This document shows positions 14,148 to 14,472 of a stretch of DNA of 14,472 bases, one piece after another. The DNA lies in NCBI GenBank assembly GCA_963661055.1, contig CAVLAC010000051.1, forward strand, positions 1 through 14,472, read 5' to 3'. How positions within the stretch are numbered: the first letter of the stretch is position 1; every line of letters starts with the position of its first letter. Under the pieces are notes generated by a model that was not told the DNA's origin, searched no databases, and worked only from the letters and a program-made list of their open reading frames with translations. This DNA is from UBA1067 sp963661055 (lineage in GTDB: Bacteria > Verrucomicrobiota > Kiritimatiellia > RFP12 > UBA1067). A program made the translations under genes and the position numbers.

Positions 14148-14176
14148 AATTCGTGACAATCCGTGAAATCCGTGGT
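14148..14176. repeat. Three ~9-base direct repeats (AATYCGTGA type)
   Basis: AATTCGTGAC, AATCCGTGA and AATCCGTGG follow one another directly. On the minus strand this reads CCACGGATTTCACGGATTG, a wording I recognise from short dispersed repeats in many unrelated bacterial genomes. Confidence 0.65.
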
Positions 14177-14219
14177 GATAACCATTGCGTCCTCTGCCTC
14201 GAAGGGGCTATCTAAAACT

Positions 14220-14245
14220 CTCTGCGAACTCTGCGTCTCTGCGTG
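14220..14245. repeat. Three ~8-9-base direct repeats (CTCTGCGT type)
   Basis: CTCTGCGAA, CTCTGCGT and CTCTGCGTG are adjacent. The minus strand reads CACGCAGAGACGCAGAG, the sequence behind the well-known spurious peptide 'HAETQ...' seen in many genome annotations. It lies 43 bases from the preceding repeat set, the usual partner of this sequence. Confidence 0.65.
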
Positions 14246-14263
14246 AGAAATCATTCGGAATTG

Positions 14264-14292
14264 CCTACTTCCCTGCCATCGAGGGAAGTAGG
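14264..14292. repeat. Perfect 11-bp inverted repeat, copy 1
   Basis: CCTACTTCCCT (14264-14274) and AGGGAAGTAGG (14282-14292) are perfect complements around the 7-base loop GCCATCG. No T-run follows. Confidence 0.8.
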
Positions 14293-14330
14293 AAGTGGTA
14301 TGCCTGAGTCTAGAACCCCATATGCCGCGC

Positions 14331-14365
14331 CCTACTTCCCTGAGAGGTGCGGAGGGAAGGGTAGG
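14331..14365. repeat. Diverged second copy of the CCTACTTCCCT inverted repeat
   Basis: The left arm CCTACTTCCCT (14331-14341) is identical to copy 1. The right arm AGGGAAGGGTAGG (14353-14365) carries two extra G residues, and the loop is 11 bases. The copies start 67 bases apart. Confidence 0.7.
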
Positions 14366-14380
14366 GGGTCTGCGCAGGGG

Positions 14381-14459
14381 CGGTATGCCTCCCTTAGGAG
14401 GGGCGGGTAGCAGGGATGCGCACACCCCCTATGCCAGCCTCCTAGTCCCTCGCATACCG
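14381..14459. repeat. Long imperfect stem-loop of about 79 bases
   Basis: CGGTATGC (14381-14388) pairs perfectly with GCATACCG (14452-14459). Inside it TAGGAGG (14395-14401) pairs with CCTCCTA (14438-14444). A competing small hairpin CCTCC-CTTA-GGAGG sits at 14388-14401. GGTATGCCT also occurs upstream at 14297-14305. Confidence 0.55.
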
Positions 14460-14472
14460 TTTGTGCTTGTTT

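Larger units (their letters stand above)
13996..14472. other. Gene-free, repeat-dense right end
   Basis: No convincing coding region is seen in these 477 bases. They hold, in order, a GCTTCGC direct repeat in a short GC-rich patch (about 14010-14040), a GC-rich hairpin, a tandem TTCTACAA pair (14113-14128), two sets of three roughly 9-base direct repeats, two copies of a CCTACTTCCCT inverted repeat, and a long imperfect stem-loop. A 100-codon open frame on the minus strand (14123-14425) runs straight through these repeats and is treated as non-coding. Confidence 0.7.

Noticed and set aside
13996..14150. tRNA or other structured RNA gene
   Set aside because: No cloverleaf, T-loop GTTCRA or CCA-type end could be found on either strand by eye.
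14123..14425. 100-codon minus-strand frame containing HAETQSSQR
   Set aside because: The peptide is the familiar translation of a dispersed DNA repeat, and the frame crosses three separate repeat families. It is better explained as repeat DNA.
14381..14459. Integron attC site
   Set aside because: The imperfect hairpin lacks the GTTRRRY and RYYYAAC core sites, and there is no integrase or cassette structure in the window.
14100..14472. CRISPR array
   Set aside because: Repeats are short, of different families and unevenly spaced, with no uniform repeat-spacer pattern and no cas genes.

Overview
The window is a moderately GC-rich bacterial chromosome segment in which every recognisable gene lies on the + strand. 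Several features suggest a Gram-negative member of the PVC group (Verrucomicrobiota, Kiritimatiellota or Lentisphaerota). These are a Pal lipoprotein, a membrane-anchored PA14-like protein, a one-domain RRM protein with an RGG tail, a 652-residue aconitase of the shorter 'putative aconitase' type, and a fused GldF/GldG-type ABC protein followed by a DUF4340 protein. The assignment is inference from gene types and style; the window holds no rRNA or other marker gene.

Layout. (1) Bases 3-320 are the 3' end of an unrecognised, AT-richer gene. (2) 370-1800 encodes an inner-membrane-anchored protein with a large extracytoplasmic PA14-like domain. (3) 1898-2441 is a self-contained unit: sigma70-type promoter, RRM RNA-binding protein gene and terminator. 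(4) 2450-3337 is rsgA, lacking the usual C-terminal zinc domain. (5) 3350-6450 is a probable operon with its own promoter: pal, tatB, tatC and ktrB, with short gaps or overlaps. (6) 6480-7526 is a REP-associated (Y1/HUH) transposase fused to a DprA/SMF-like Rossmann domain, followed by REP-like palindromes. (7) 7586-13995 is a second probable operon: aconitase, GldA-like ATPase, fused GldFG-like permease/auxiliary protein and DUF4340 protein. (8) 13996-14472 is gene-free and packed with direct and inverted repeats.

Functionally the window joins cell-envelope work (Pal, Tat export, K+ uptake, a Gld-type ABC system) with translation and RNA housekeeping (RsgA, RRM protein) and central carbon metabolism (aconitase).

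The most unusual items are the transposase-DprA-like fusion, whose linker holds a 21-bp tandem repeat and palindrome; a small palindrome family (GGGGCG...CCCCTACC) found beside that transposase and in frame at the GldF/GldG junction; a TatC lacking two normally conserved acidic residues; the RsgA without its zinc domain; and the repeat-dense right end, which includes sequences resembling repeats known from many unrelated genomes.
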